Counted from the first letter of the stretch, positions 9,016 through 17,074 are shown. The stretch is DNA of 32,759 bases from an uncultured Candidatus Berkelbacteria bacterium (GCA_903839975.1 CAIMEH010000019.1:1-32759), one strand, 5' to 3'. Numbers and translations are program-made. The notes: a model not told the origin generated them from the letters alone.

Positions 9016-9106
9016 AAATGTTCTCCTGACAATCCATATGCGATTGCCGGCAAGAACATACTACCTCAATTGGGCCATAAATACAGCCTATTTGGCTCAA
9101 TTTTAC

Positions 9107-10267
9107 CTACTGACTGACAACTTTCTCCGGCACCAAAGTTTCAAATAAGGCGATCTGCCTTTCGGTCATTCGTTCGATCGAAAAATTTTCGTGAACAAAT
9201 TTATAAGCTTTTTCGGCCATGTCTTTGGCTTTTTCTGGGTAGTTAATAAGCTCCAATGCTTTTGGCGCTAAATCTTTTTCGGTTTTAGCGATTGCCGCAA
9301 CTGTTTCTGGATAGACTTCTTCTTGAACCTCCGAAGCCATAGCCACCACTGGCAAGCCAGCCATCATCGCCTCACCCACAACCATACCCTGAGTTTCTGT
9401 GGTAGAAGCAAATACGAACATATCAGAAGTGCCATAACATTTTTTAGTTATTTCTGGCGCCAATTGTCCGGTGAAGATAACATTTTTTTCGATACCTAAC
9501 TTTTTAACTGCGGCTTTGCCTGCGCGCAAATCTCCAGGACCAACCATCAATAGAGTAATTTCTTTGTTAATTTTTGTTAAATCCGCAACCATTCTAAAAA
9601 GTGCAAAAATATTCTTCTCAACAACAACACGACCAACTGATAAAAGTATTTTATTTTTTGTCGGAATACGGAATTGTTTGCACAGTTCTTCGCGAATGAA
9701 ACTTTGAACAGGTTCAGGAATTCCGGTTGGAATAACATAGATCGGTTTAGATACCCCAAATTTCTGTAGCTGTCTTTCCATTAGAACGCTTGGAGTAATT
9801 ACTGCGTCCATTGAATTACAGACATCGGCACTACGCTTAATCATCAACTGTTCGCCAACAATACCGCCATAAATCCGACCATATAAATCTAGATGTGTAT
9901 GGTAAGTGACAACAGTTGGCTTGCCTGATTCTTCCATAATTCGCTCAAAGGCATTTTTGGCATAAGTAACACTGTGCAACCAATACAAATCCGGGTCAAA
10001 CTGACCAACAATATCTTTAATCTGGTTGTAAGCATTAACACCAAAAACCCTTTCCTTCCTGGAGATAATACGAATAAATGTTTTCTCAAAAAGTGATGAT
10101 GGAATTTGGTAGTGCTCTGGCCTTGCTGGCGCAGCCAGTCGACCATATTTTGGAGCAATAATAATTACCTCGTGGCCGTTAGCAATAAGTCCATCGGCCG
10201 TGGTGTTAATAGAATTTGTTACGCCGTTTGGCAAGGGATAGGTCAGTGAGCAGAGCGCAATGCGCAT
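9107..10267 (-). CDS. Glycosyltransferase family 4 (GT-B)
   Basis: N-terminal PNGVTNSINTTADGLIANGHEV, LLSVGRVVVEKN, C-terminal FVFASTTETQGMVVGEAMMAGLPVVA. Confidence 0.92.
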   Translation of the reverse strand: MRIALCSLTYPLPNGVTNSINTTADGLIANGHEVIIIAPKYGRLAAPARPEHYQIPSSLFEKTFIRIISRKERVFGVNAYNQIKDIVGQFDPDLYWLHSVTYAKNAFERIMEESGKPTVVTYHTHLDLYGRIYGGIVGEQLMIKRSADVCNSMDAVITPSVLMERQLQKFGVSKPIYVIPTGIPEPVQSFIREELCKQFRIPTKNKILLSVGRVVVEKNIFALFRMVADLTKINKEITLLMVGPGDLRAGKAAVKKLGIEKNVIFTGQLAPEITKKCYGTSDMFVFASTTETQGMVVGEAMMAGLPVVAMASEVQEEVYPETVAAIAKTEKDLAPKALELINYPEKAKDMAEKAYKFVHENFSIERMTERQIALFETLVPEKVVSQ

Positions 10268-11290
10268 TTATGTCCTTCGGGTAGTGAATGTTTCTCGAAT
10301 TACCTGCCAGTCTTCAAAGATCACACTAATAACTGCCGCCATAGGCACGGCTAGCAAGACCCCTAGCAAGCCATAAACTTTATCACCGATAAGAATTGCG
10401 AGGATAACTACAACAGGGTTTAGGCCAACGGCTTTGCTCATTATTTTTGGCACGATGAAATGGCCTTCAATCTGCATCACGATGGCAAAGACGATTAGAA
10501 CCAACAGTGCGTGAAGAGGCGAAACAGTTAGGGCAATTATTACGGCGATAGCGCCAGCAATCCAAGATCCGACCATTGGAATTATATCCAAAAGGCCAGT
10601 CATGATACCAAGCGTTAATGCATATGGAGTACCAACAATAAATAAACCGAGTCCGGTTAGGGTACCGACAGCCGCCATTACAAATAACTCACCTCGTAGC
10701 CAAGCGCCAAGCTTACCGGCAATTTTTAAAGTTGTCTCAGATAATTTTTCGTGAAATTCAGAAGGAACGATACCCTTGAAAAGCTTCTTCCAGCCCTCCT
10801 CGTTAACTAAAAGGTAAAACGATATAACGAATATAACCACAATTGCTACCAAGCCACTGACGAATCCGATAGTTGTATCAAGGATAGTTCCACCCACATT
10901 TCCAAGCTGACTTGAAATACTATTTAGGTTTTGGGCTACAACTTTGGAAAATTGACTTAGGTTTCCATTAGTTGATGCCTGATTCAAAATACTAATATAG
11001 TGCGGCATATTAGAACTAACTTCTTGGATCTGGGATATAAGTGGCGGTACTAGAAGCGACAAAACTCCCGCAAGAACACCGATAATAATTAGGAAAATAA
11101 TTACTACTGCACCTGGTCTGGTTAGGTATTTTGACCATTTATCAACAGTTGGGTAAAGGGCAGCAACAAGAATAAGCACCACAAAGACCAGTGCCAAGAC
11201 ATCGCGAATCATATAGAGGAAACCAAGCCCGAGTAATATAAGTATAAAACGGATTAAGGTCGAACTGGTAATGTCTAACTTCTGTGTCAT
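10268..11290 (-). CDS. AI-2E family (PerM/YhhT-like) transporter
   Basis: Multi-TM protein of about 340 aa; GLLDIIPMVGSWIAGAIAVIIAL and IEGHFIVPKIMSKAVGLNPVVVILAILIG signatures. Confidence 0.9.
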   Translation of the reverse strand: MTQKLDITSSTLIRFILILLGLGFLYMIRDVLALVFVVLILVAALYPTVDKWSKYLTRPGAVVIIFLIIIGVLAGVLSLLVPPLISQIQEVSSNMPHYISILNQASTNGNLSQFSKVVAQNLNSISSQLGNVGGTILDTTIGFVSGLVAIVVIFVISFYLLVNEEGWKKLFKGIVPSEFHEKLSETTLKIAGKLGAWLRGELFVMAAVGTLTGLGLFIVGTPYALTLGIMTGLLDIIPMVGSWIAGAIAVIIALTVSPLHALLVLIVFAIVMQIEGHFIVPKIMSKAVGLNPVVVILAILIGDKVYGLLGVLLAVPMAAVISVIFEDWQVIRETFTTRRT

Positions 11291-11404
11291 ATGTGTTAAG
11301 TTTTATGGATTTTTGGCCATAAGTCAACCAAATTTGGATTTCTGGGTAATAGATTCTGTGACCAGAAAGTATTTACCTTCATGAAAAACAGCTGTATAAT
11401 TGCA

Positions 11405-11470
11405 TCCGGTATTAGTGAAAAATCACAAATACTAAGGTTCTGGGGAACACGGAAAACCAGGACAATGGAG
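11405..11470 (+). promoter_or_regulatory. Structured 5' leader (two tandem hairpins) of the downstream secreted-protein gene
   Basis: GTATTaGTGA-aaaa-TCACaAATAC, then GTTCTGG...CCAGGAC, ending just before the SD; TATAAT upstream near 11394. Confidence 0.45.
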
Positions 11471-11478
11471 TGTTACGC

Positions 11479-12111
11479 ATGTTAAAATTAATGAAAATTT
11501 CGTTCTCAGTCGCCGCTTTGGCGATAGTTTGCTCCTTGTTTGCGCAAGCGATGCCACAGACCTATGACATCGGCAATAACATTGGCGGCAGAATTGACGC
11601 CACCAACGGCAGCGAACCGCTTTGGAGCGCCCAAGGCCAATATAACGGTTTCGAGCTCTCCGGTATCGGTATTAACAGAACCGATGTCGCCCAGTATTCA
11701 GCCGGGTACTTCCACAACGTTTACAAAGGCCTAAAGCTAGGTGTATACGGAACATGGGACAAACACGAATATCTTGGCACTTCGCCCGGTCTTCGTTACG
11801 CTTGTGGCGCCAGTGGCGCAACATTACTTTATATGGTTCCAAACCAAGGCGGGAATCGCGCAGTTTACGCGGATGTTGACGTCTTACCGTTCACGGTACA
11901 CCGTGTACTTGGCGGCGACTTAAGACTTGGCGTAAGAGCCTCGGCTCTATCGCCACAACACGGCGATAACCAACTGACGGTCGGTGGCCACGCTTCCTAC
12001 CGAAATGGCCAAATGCAAGTCGATGGAATGCTTAGTACGAACGTTTCGTCGGAAAGCAATCGACAGCCTATTGGAACGGTTATGGTAAGCTGGCTTTTCA
12101 GCTCCAAGTAA
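11479..12111 (+). CDS. Secreted beta-rich protein (signal peptide; possible beta-barrel-like)
   Basis: ATG 11479 after a GGAG SD; signal peptide KISFSVAALAIVCSLFAQA; repeated alternating polar/hydrophobic strands; strong terminator follows. Confidence 0.75.
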   Translation: MLKLMKISFSVAALAIVCSLFAQAMPQTYDIGNNIGGRIDATNGSEPLWSAQGQYNGFELSGIGINRTDVAQYSAGYFHNVYKGLKLGVYGTWDKHEYLGTSPGLRYACGASGATLLYMVPNQGGNRAVYADVDVLPFTVHRVLGGDLRLGVRASALSPQHGDNQLTVGGHASYRNGQMQVDGMLSTNVSSESNRQPIGTVMVSWLFSSK

Positions 12112-12137
12112 TCGCACCTTCGCTCTCGAACTCTCAG

Positions 12138-12170
12138 GGCCTCAACATTTATGTTGAGGCCTCTTTTCTT
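12138..12170 (+). terminator. Rho-independent terminator
   Basis: GGCCTCAACAT-tt-ATGTTGAGGCC followed by TCTTTTCTT. Confidence 0.9.
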
Positions 12171-12182
12171 ACCCAATTTTTG

Positions 12183-12254
12183 TCGGGGTGACTGGGATCG
12201 AACCAGCGACCTCGTCGTCCCGAACGACGCGCGCTACCACTGCGCTACACCCCG
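12183..12254 (-). tRNA. tRNA-Pro (CGG)
   Basis: Reverse complement: CGGGGTGTAGCGCAG...CGTCG-TTCGGGA-CGACG...GGTTCGATCCC...CACCCCGA. Confidence 0.93.
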
Positions 12255-12301
12255 AAACAAACCTTAAAACTATTGCCTTATTCTACTGTAAGGAGTACGA
12301 T

Positions 12302-12352
12302 ATGCCAACGCTCGAGTGCCTTTCGAGCCCAAGGATGGAGATAGATGGTTAG
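12302..12352 (+). CDS. Possible 16-aa leader ORF (MPTLECLSSPRMEIDG) overlapping the next ORF start
   Basis: SD TAAGGAG upstream of ATG 12302; its TAG (12350) overlaps the ATG at 12345. Confidence 0.35.
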   Translation: MPTLECLSSPRMEIDG

Positions 12353-12563
12353 TAGTCGTTATTTAGGGCAACCCGACAGGAAAGTTAGAATACTTTCCAT
12401 GAACAACCTCAGAAGGATTCTTGAGCCAATCAAAGCCGAAGCAGCTTTGATGAAAGAATTACATATCGCTCAAGCAGTTCAAGCTACGCAAAGCCAGACC
12501 GAAGAGAGGAGCACTACCGAGATTGCCTTCTCAAGTATGGGTATGAAATTCATTCGCTTCTGA
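12345..12563 (+). CDS. Small hypothetical protein (72 aa)
   Basis: ATG preceded by AAGGATGGAG; GC-rich hairpin downstream; no family recognised. Confidence 0.5.
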   Translation: MVSSRYLGQPDRKVRILSMNNLRRILEPIKAEAALMKELHIAQAVQATQSQTEERSTTEIAFSSMGMKFIRF

Positions 12564-12567
12564 TACT

Positions 12568-12592
12568 GGGGTGGGCGCAACGCGCCCACCCC
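12568..12592 (+). terminator. GC-rich hairpin, terminator-like
   Basis: GGGGTGGGCGC-aac-GCGCCCACCCC; only a weak T-tract. Confidence 0.55.
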
Positions 12593-12630
12593 TAAAACTT
12601 TATAATATTAACAGGTATAATTACGACATA

Positions 12631-12703
12631 GCCCTCGTAGCTCAGTAGACAGAGCAGTTCCGTCCTAAGGAAATGGTCGCAGGTGCAACTCCTGCCGAGG
12701 GCA
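12631..12703 (+). tRNA. tRNA-Arg (CCT)
   Basis: GCCCTCG/CGAGGGC; anticodon loop GTCCTAA between TTCC/GGAA; T-arm GCAGGTGCAACTCCTGC. Confidence 0.9.
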
Positions 12704-12707
12704 CAGA

Positions 12708-12926
12708 TTAGACGTTCTTAACTCTTGAAGCGGGCGTAAATTGAATCGATTTATCAGGCCTTACACTAAAGCTGCCAAAATCAGTAATGACAACTTTTTC
12801 GCCGTTTCTTAAAGACTCAGATACGGTCTCGGCAAATGCGTTCACAAACGCCAAAGCCTGCTCTTCGGTGAGCGAGGCTTTTGTGGCGAGCTCTTTAGCT
12901 AATTCTTCGTTATTCATCCCCTCCAA
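12708..12926 (-). CDS. HU-family DNA-binding protein
   Basis: MNNEELAKELATKASLTEEQALAFVNAFAETVSESLRNGEKVVITDFGSFSVRPDK, a canonical HU/IHF N-terminal half and beta region. Confidence 0.88.
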   Translation of the reverse strand: MEGMNNEELAKELATKASLTEEQALAFVNAFAETVSESLRNGEKVVITDFGSFSVRPDKSIQFTPASRVKNV

Positions 12927-12934
12927 TATATACC

Positions 12935-14422
12935 TTAACGGGCAACTTCGGCGAATCTGGTTTCGCGGATGACGTTGACCTTAACGGTACCGGGGTACTG
13001 AAGATCTGCCTCAATCTTGTTGGCGACGTCGCGGGCCAGCTTCATAGCGGTTAGATCATCTATCATCTCTGGCTTTACCAGTACGCGGACTTCACGTCCT
13101 GCCTGAATGGCAAATGATTTCTGGACACCTGGGAAGCTGTTGGCAACGTTCTCAAGCTCGGTCATGCGTTTGATGTACTGTTCGGTAGATTCACGGCGAG
13201 CACCTGGACGGGCAGCCGAGATAGCGTCAGCTGTTCGTGAAAGAATAGCTTCAACAGTTTTAGCTTCAGTGTCTTCATGGCTAGCTTCGATACAGTGAAC
13301 GACAGCTTCGCCCATGCCATATTTGCGAGCCAAATCGACACCAGCTTCAACGTGCGAGCCAGGAAATTCGTGGGAGACGGCTTTACCGATATCGTGCAAC
13401 AGAGCACCTTTTTTGGTGATAGTTACGTCGGCACCAACTTCACGTGCCAAGACTGAGGCAATCTGACAGACCTCAACAGCGTGGCTTAACTGGTTCTGTC
13501 CGTATGAAGTTCGGTATTTCATAGAACCAAGTAAGCGAACTAATTCTGGGTGAATTCCGTTTAAGCCAACTTCTTGAATAGCGTTCTCGCCGGCTTCGCG
13601 GATTTCGTCTTCAGTCTGATCCTGGGCTTTTTTAACCAACTCTTCGATTTTGGCTGGCTGAATTCGACCGTCTTTAATTAAGGCGGTTAGAGCCTTGTGG
13701 GCGACAGCACGACGGATCGGATCAAAGCTGGAAATTAAAACAGTTTCCGGAGTTTCGTCGATAACTAAATCTACACCGGTAGCTTTTTCAAAAGCTTGAA
13801 TATTTCGACCTTCTTTACCGATAATTTTTCCTTTTATCTCTTCGCTTGGTAGGTGAACATAAGCAATTGTCTGCTCAGCTGTCTGCTCAGTGGCAAGTCT
13901 TTCTATAGTAGTGGAGATAATTTCGCGAGCCTCAACCTCCCAGTGCTTTTTCATCGTCTCTTTCATGCTTCGAATCTTGCGAATCATGTCGTCAGAATAA
14001 TCTTTTTCGATTTTTCCAAGCAACTCAACTCGGGCGTCATCACGGGAAAGCTTAGAGACCTTCTCCAACTCTTTTTCTTGTTTTTCATGCAGCTTGTCGG
14101 CATCTTCTTTGGCAGCATTAATTGCGGCCGCCTTTTTCTCAAGCTCAGCTTTTTCAATCTCGATCTTTTCGGCGCGACGCTCAATATTCAGCTCGCGTTC
14201 ACGAAGCTGACTCTCAACCTTATCTAACTCTTTACGTTTCTCGTCTTCGGCCTTCTTAGCATCTTCCTTAACTTTCAATGCCTCTTCTTTGGCATTCAAG
14301 AGTAATTCTTTTTGCTTAGCTTCTGTATCCTCCTGCGTTCTTTGCGATAGGATAGTCTTGGCGACAAAGCCGACGACCAAACCGCCAGCTGCCGCTAGTA
14401 TCCCAATGGTACTTAGTGTCAT
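12935..14422 (-). CDS. rny: Ribonuclease Y
   Basis: N-terminal TM, coiled coil, KH domain GKIIGKEGRNIQAFEKATGVDLVIDETPE, HD domain LLHDIGKAVSHE, C-terminal YPGTVKVNVIRETR. Confidence 0.97.
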   Translation of the reverse strand: MTLSTIGILAAAGGLVVGFVAKTILSQRTQEDTEAKQKELLLNAKEEALKVKEDAKKAEDEKRKELDKVESQLRERELNIERRAEKIEIEKAELEKKAAAINAAKEDADKLHEKQEKELEKVSKLSRDDARVELLGKIEKDYSDDMIRKIRSMKETMKKHWEVEAREIISTTIERLATEQTAEQTIAYVHLPSEEIKGKIIGKEGRNIQAFEKATGVDLVIDETPETVLISSFDPIRRAVAHKALTALIKDGRIQPAKIEELVKKAQDQTEDEIREAGENAIQEVGLNGIHPELVRLLGSMKYRTSYGQNQLSHAVEVCQIASVLAREVGADVTITKKGALLHDIGKAVSHEFPGSHVEAGVDLARKYGMGEAVVHCIEASHEDTEAKTVEAILSRTADAISAARPGARRESTEQYIKRMTELENVANSFPGVQKSFAIQAGREVRVLVKPEMIDDLTAMKLARDVANKIEADLQYPGTVKVNVIRETRFAEVAR

Positions 14423-14470
14423 TAAATTTTCCTTTCTGTAAGAATATTTTCATAGTTTTTTACTCCTCGC

Positions 14471-14499
14471 AGTATATGCCTTTGGCTTCACGACTTCAA
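14471..14499 (-). promoter_or_regulatory. Predicted sigma70-type promoter of rny
   Basis: Minus strand TTGAAG - 17 nt - TATACT. Confidence 0.6.
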
Positions 14500-14519
14500 C
14501 TTGAAATTTGACAGGGGAA

Positions 14520-14642
14520 GGCCGTTCGCCTAGCAGTCTCTTGGGCGAACGGCCAAATATTAATAGCCGAGCGGCGCTCGTACCTATCCGGCAAAGACCC
14601 CTGGTTCGCTAAAAAATGTGTTTATTTTTTGGCGAGGTCTTT
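14520..14642. promoter_or_regulatory. Cluster of inverted repeats in the divergent rny / 14688 intergenic region
   Basis: GGCCGTTCGCC...GGCGAACGGCC (14520-14554), CGAGCGgCGCTCG, AAAGACC..CGCTAAAAAAT..ATTTTTTGGCGaGGTCTTT (14593-14642). Confidence 0.5.
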
Positions 14643-14687
14643 ACAGCAAGGGCTGTGTTATCTAGTCTAAATATAAGGAGAAAAAAT

Positions 14688-15314
14688 ATGGAAATAAATG
14701 AACTCATAAGAAAAGACCAGGAAGCATCCCTGGCAACCAAATGGCTTTTGCTGATTTTTTCAGTAATTACAGTTGTGTTTTTAGGTTACTACGTCTGGAA
14801 AACTTTATATGCGCCTGGTCCAAACATCACCATTATGCTCGGAAGAACAAACACACCGGCAGCTACTACTACCAAGACCACAACAACTACCACCACTCCT
14901 GCAGCAACTCCAGTTGTTGCCGCTTGGAAAACATATACAAACACCGACTACGGCTTTACGCTGACATTAGGCGATCTCTGGCAGGGTTATGAAGTAAAGA
15001 AGCTAGTCCCAACCGACGGCATGGCTCTGGCATATTACTATTTTAATATGCCTACAACTGATGCGGATTACGCCAATGCCACTTCGTCCTCTAGTGCCGG
15101 TTTTGCCTCAGTATTTGCAATAAGCGTTATGACTCCAGCGCAATGGACCGCACTACAAGCTGATGGCGGACCAATAAACGATACGATCATTACCCAGAAC
15201 ACCAACTCTAGTTATATTATCGGCTATCAACACGGTCAGGCTTACCCGCAGACATTAGCTGCGAATGCTTCGAATATCGCGACTGTAATTGCAACCTTCA
15301 AGAATACTCCATAG
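14688..15314 (+). CDS. Membrane-anchored hypothetical protein with Thr-rich linker and extracytoplasmic domain
   Basis: ATG 14688 after TAAGGAG; TM segment WLLLIFSVITVVFLGYYVW; domain starts WKTYTNTDYGFTLTLGDLWQGY. Confidence 0.75.
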   Translation: MEINELIRKDQEASLATKWLLLIFSVITVVFLGYYVWKTLYAPGPNITIMLGRTNTPAATTTKTTTTTTTPAATPVVAAWKTYTNTDYGFTLTLGDLWQGYEVKKLVPTDGMALAYYYFNMPTTDADYANATSSSSAGFASVFAISVMTPAQWTALQADGGPINDTIITQNTNSSYIIGYQHGQAYPQTLAANASNIATVIATFKNTP

Positions 15315-15356
15315 TTCTAGATAAATCCGTCGAAAACAGATAAAATGTATTAGCTA

Positions 15357-15429
15357 CGGGGTGTAGCTCAGTTGGTAGAGTGCGCGGTTTGGGACCGTGA
15401 GGTCGCTGGTTCGAGCCCAGTCACCCCGA
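15357..15429 (+). tRNA. tRNA-Pro (TGG)
   Basis: CGGGGTG/CACCCCG; anticodon loop TTTGGGA in CGCGG/CCGTG; T-arm GCTGGTTCGAGCCCAG. Confidence 0.95.
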
Positions 15430-15435
15430 CAGAAA

Positions 15436-15942
15436 ATGAAGCTCAGAATTTTCGTTATAGTTCTGGCGCTTGGTCTCTTTATTAGCAGCGCGGTTTTATT
15501 AACCAGAAAATTATCTGGATCACTAAGTCTAAATGCTGCTGCAGTAACTACGTCAAGCGCGCCAACAGTCACGATAGACGGTAAAACATTCGTGGTAGAG
15601 ATGGCCACTACTATCGACCAGCAAACCCAAGGACTCTCGGGAAGAACTTCGCTCAACCCAAACAACGGCATGCTTTTTGTTTTTAATCCGGCCACTAGCG
15701 AGGCATTTTGGATGAAAGATATGAACTTTTCGCTAGATATTGTCTGGATTTACCAAAATAAAATCGTTGATATCTCTAGGCACGAGCCTGCCGCCACTGC
15801 AAGCCAAAATACCAATAAAGATTGGCCACTTATCTATCCTGCTGGTTCAGCAGACAATGTTTTAGAGGTTAATTCAGGCGCTGCCGATACTTTTAATATT
15901 GGCGATTTCGTTTTGATTAACGATCAATCCTCTGGCATTTGA
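15436..15942 (+). CDS. DUF192 family protein with N-terminal TM/signal anchor
   Basis: VEMATTIDQQTQGLSGRTSLNPNNGMLFVFNPATSEAFWMKDMNFSLDIVWIYQNKIVDI; ATG 6 nt after tRNA-Pro (track start 15397 lies inside the tRNA). Confidence 0.9.
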   Translation: MKLRIFVIVLALGLFISSAVLLTRKLSGSLSLNAAAVTTSSAPTVTIDGKTFVVEMATTIDQQTQGLSGRTSLNPNNGMLFVFNPATSEAFWMKDMNFSLDIVWIYQNKIVDISRHEPAATASQNTNKDWPLIYPAGSADNVLEVNSGAADTFNIGDFVLINDQSSGI

Positions 15943-16277
15943 TGGCCTTCGGCGAAAGAGTCGTCAGAATTATTAAAGAAATTCCTTACGGTCGAGTAAT
16001 GAGCTACGGCCAAGTTGCCGCAATTGCTGGTACGCCACGAGCAGCAATAATTGTCGGGCAAATATTGAAAAATGGTACCATCAAATACGACCTACCTTGG
16101 CAGAGAGTGATTAATTCCAAAGGATTTATTTCAATTGTAAATATGCAGTTTCCGCCCGAGCTTCAGGCCGAACTTCTGAAAACCGAAGGTATAGAAGTCA
16201 AGAAGTTTGATGGCCAGTTTTGGGTAGATTTACAGAAATACGGCTGGCTGCCAGAAGAAATTTCGGGTAAAATCTAA
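15942..16277 (+). CDS. MGMT-fold alkyltransferase-like protein (ATL) with PWQRV instead of PCHRV
   Basis: IPYGRVMSYGQVAAIAGTPRAAIIVGQIL...LPWQRVINSKGFIS; ATG overlaps the preceding TGA. Confidence 0.88.
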   Translation: MAFGERVVRIIKEIPYGRVMSYGQVAAIAGTPRAAIIVGQILKNGTIKYDLPWQRVINSKGFISIVNMQFPPELQAELLKTEGIEVKKFDGQFWVDLQKYGWLPEEISGKI

Positions 16278-16285
16278 TCTGAACC

Positions 16286-16356
16286 GCGGGTGTGGTTCAA
16301 TGGTAGAATTCCAGTTTTCCAAACTGGCGACGCGGGTCCGATTCCCGCTACCCGCT
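16286..16356 (+). tRNA. tRNA-Gly (TCC)
   Basis: GCGGGTG/TACCCGC; anticodon loop TTTCCAA in CCAGT/ACTGG; T-arm GCGGGTCCGATTCCCGC. Confidence 0.93.
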
Positions 16357-16400
16357 CAAACTAATATAATAAGGATAAAGGGAAACGAACGTAAGTGAGT

Positions 16401-16419
16401 ATTCCCGCTACCCGCTCAA
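16401..16419 (+). repeat. 19-bp direct repeat of the tRNA-Gly 3' end (first copy 16341-16359)
   Basis: ATTCCCGCTACCCGCTCAA occurs exactly at 16341-16359 and 16401-16419. Confidence 0.95.
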
Positions 16420-16431
16420 CAATGAGGGATT

Positions 16432-16674
16432 ATGAATAAAACAACAGTAAACGAGATTGGTTGGATTGGCGTGATACTGATTATTATTGCTTACGCTGGA
16501 ATTACTTTTGGTTTCTTGAAAAGTGACAATATTTGCTATTTATTACTAAATATTATTGGTTCAATTTTCGTGGCTTACGAAGCTTACATAAAGAGAGATA
16601 ATCAACCAGTTATATTGAATATTATCTGGGCGTTGGTGGCTGTTTTTGGACTAATTAAATTCTTTGCGAGATAG
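16432..16674 (+). CDS. CBU_0592-like small membrane protein
   Basis: EIGWIGVILIIIAYAGITFGFLKSDNICYLLLNIIGSIFVAYEAYIKRDNQPVILNIIWALVAVFGL. Confidence 0.7.
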   Translation: MNKTTVNEIGWIGVILIIIAYAGITFGFLKSDNICYLLLNIIGSIFVAYEAYIKRDNQPVILNIIWALVAVFGLIKFFAR

Positions 16675-16714
16675 CTCTGGATTTTTCCTCAGTTTCCGAT
16701 ATTATATTTTCAAC

Positions 16715-17074
16715 ATGACAAATCGAAATAGAGCTATATTAATTGCGGTAATAATTGTTTTTGGTGCGGCATTAGTGTGGAGTTTTATTTCCATTAAAAA
16801 TCATTTAAATAATAAAAATAATTTCACCGCTACGACTCAAACATCGACGCCAGATCAAACCGCAGCTACAACCCCAACAAGCACTACTCCAGTTGCTGCA
16901 ACGCCGGCAAACAGCGCCACTCATTCTACGGCCAGTACTAAAAAATCTGCTCCAAAAACTACGACCTACAAAACAGTTACGACAACTTACTTTGTAGAGG
17001 ATTCTTCGTCTGCTTCGGCAAGCGCTGGCGTTGATGCCAACGGTAACGCCTGGGCCATCGCCAACGCCGATTAA
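16715..17074 (+). CDS. Hypothetical single-TM protein with Thr/Ala/Pro-rich extracytoplasmic region
   Basis: NRAILIAVIIVFGAALVWSFI anchor followed by low-complexity region; start moved to ATG 16715. Confidence 0.55.
   Translation: MTNRNRAILIAVIIVFGAALVWSFISIKNHLNNKNNFTATTQTSTPDQTAATTPTSTTPVAATPANSATHSTASTKKSAPKTTTYKTVTTTYFVEDSSSASASAGVDANGNAWAIANAD

Noticed and set aside
13853-14227. 124-aa plus-strand ORF inside rny
   Set aside because: Antisense to the highly conserved rny coding sequence; no SD or family signal.
15354-15695. Minus-strand ORF ending GDWARTSDLTVPNRALYQLSYTP
   Set aside because: Antisense of tRNA-Pro and the DUF192 gene; spurious.
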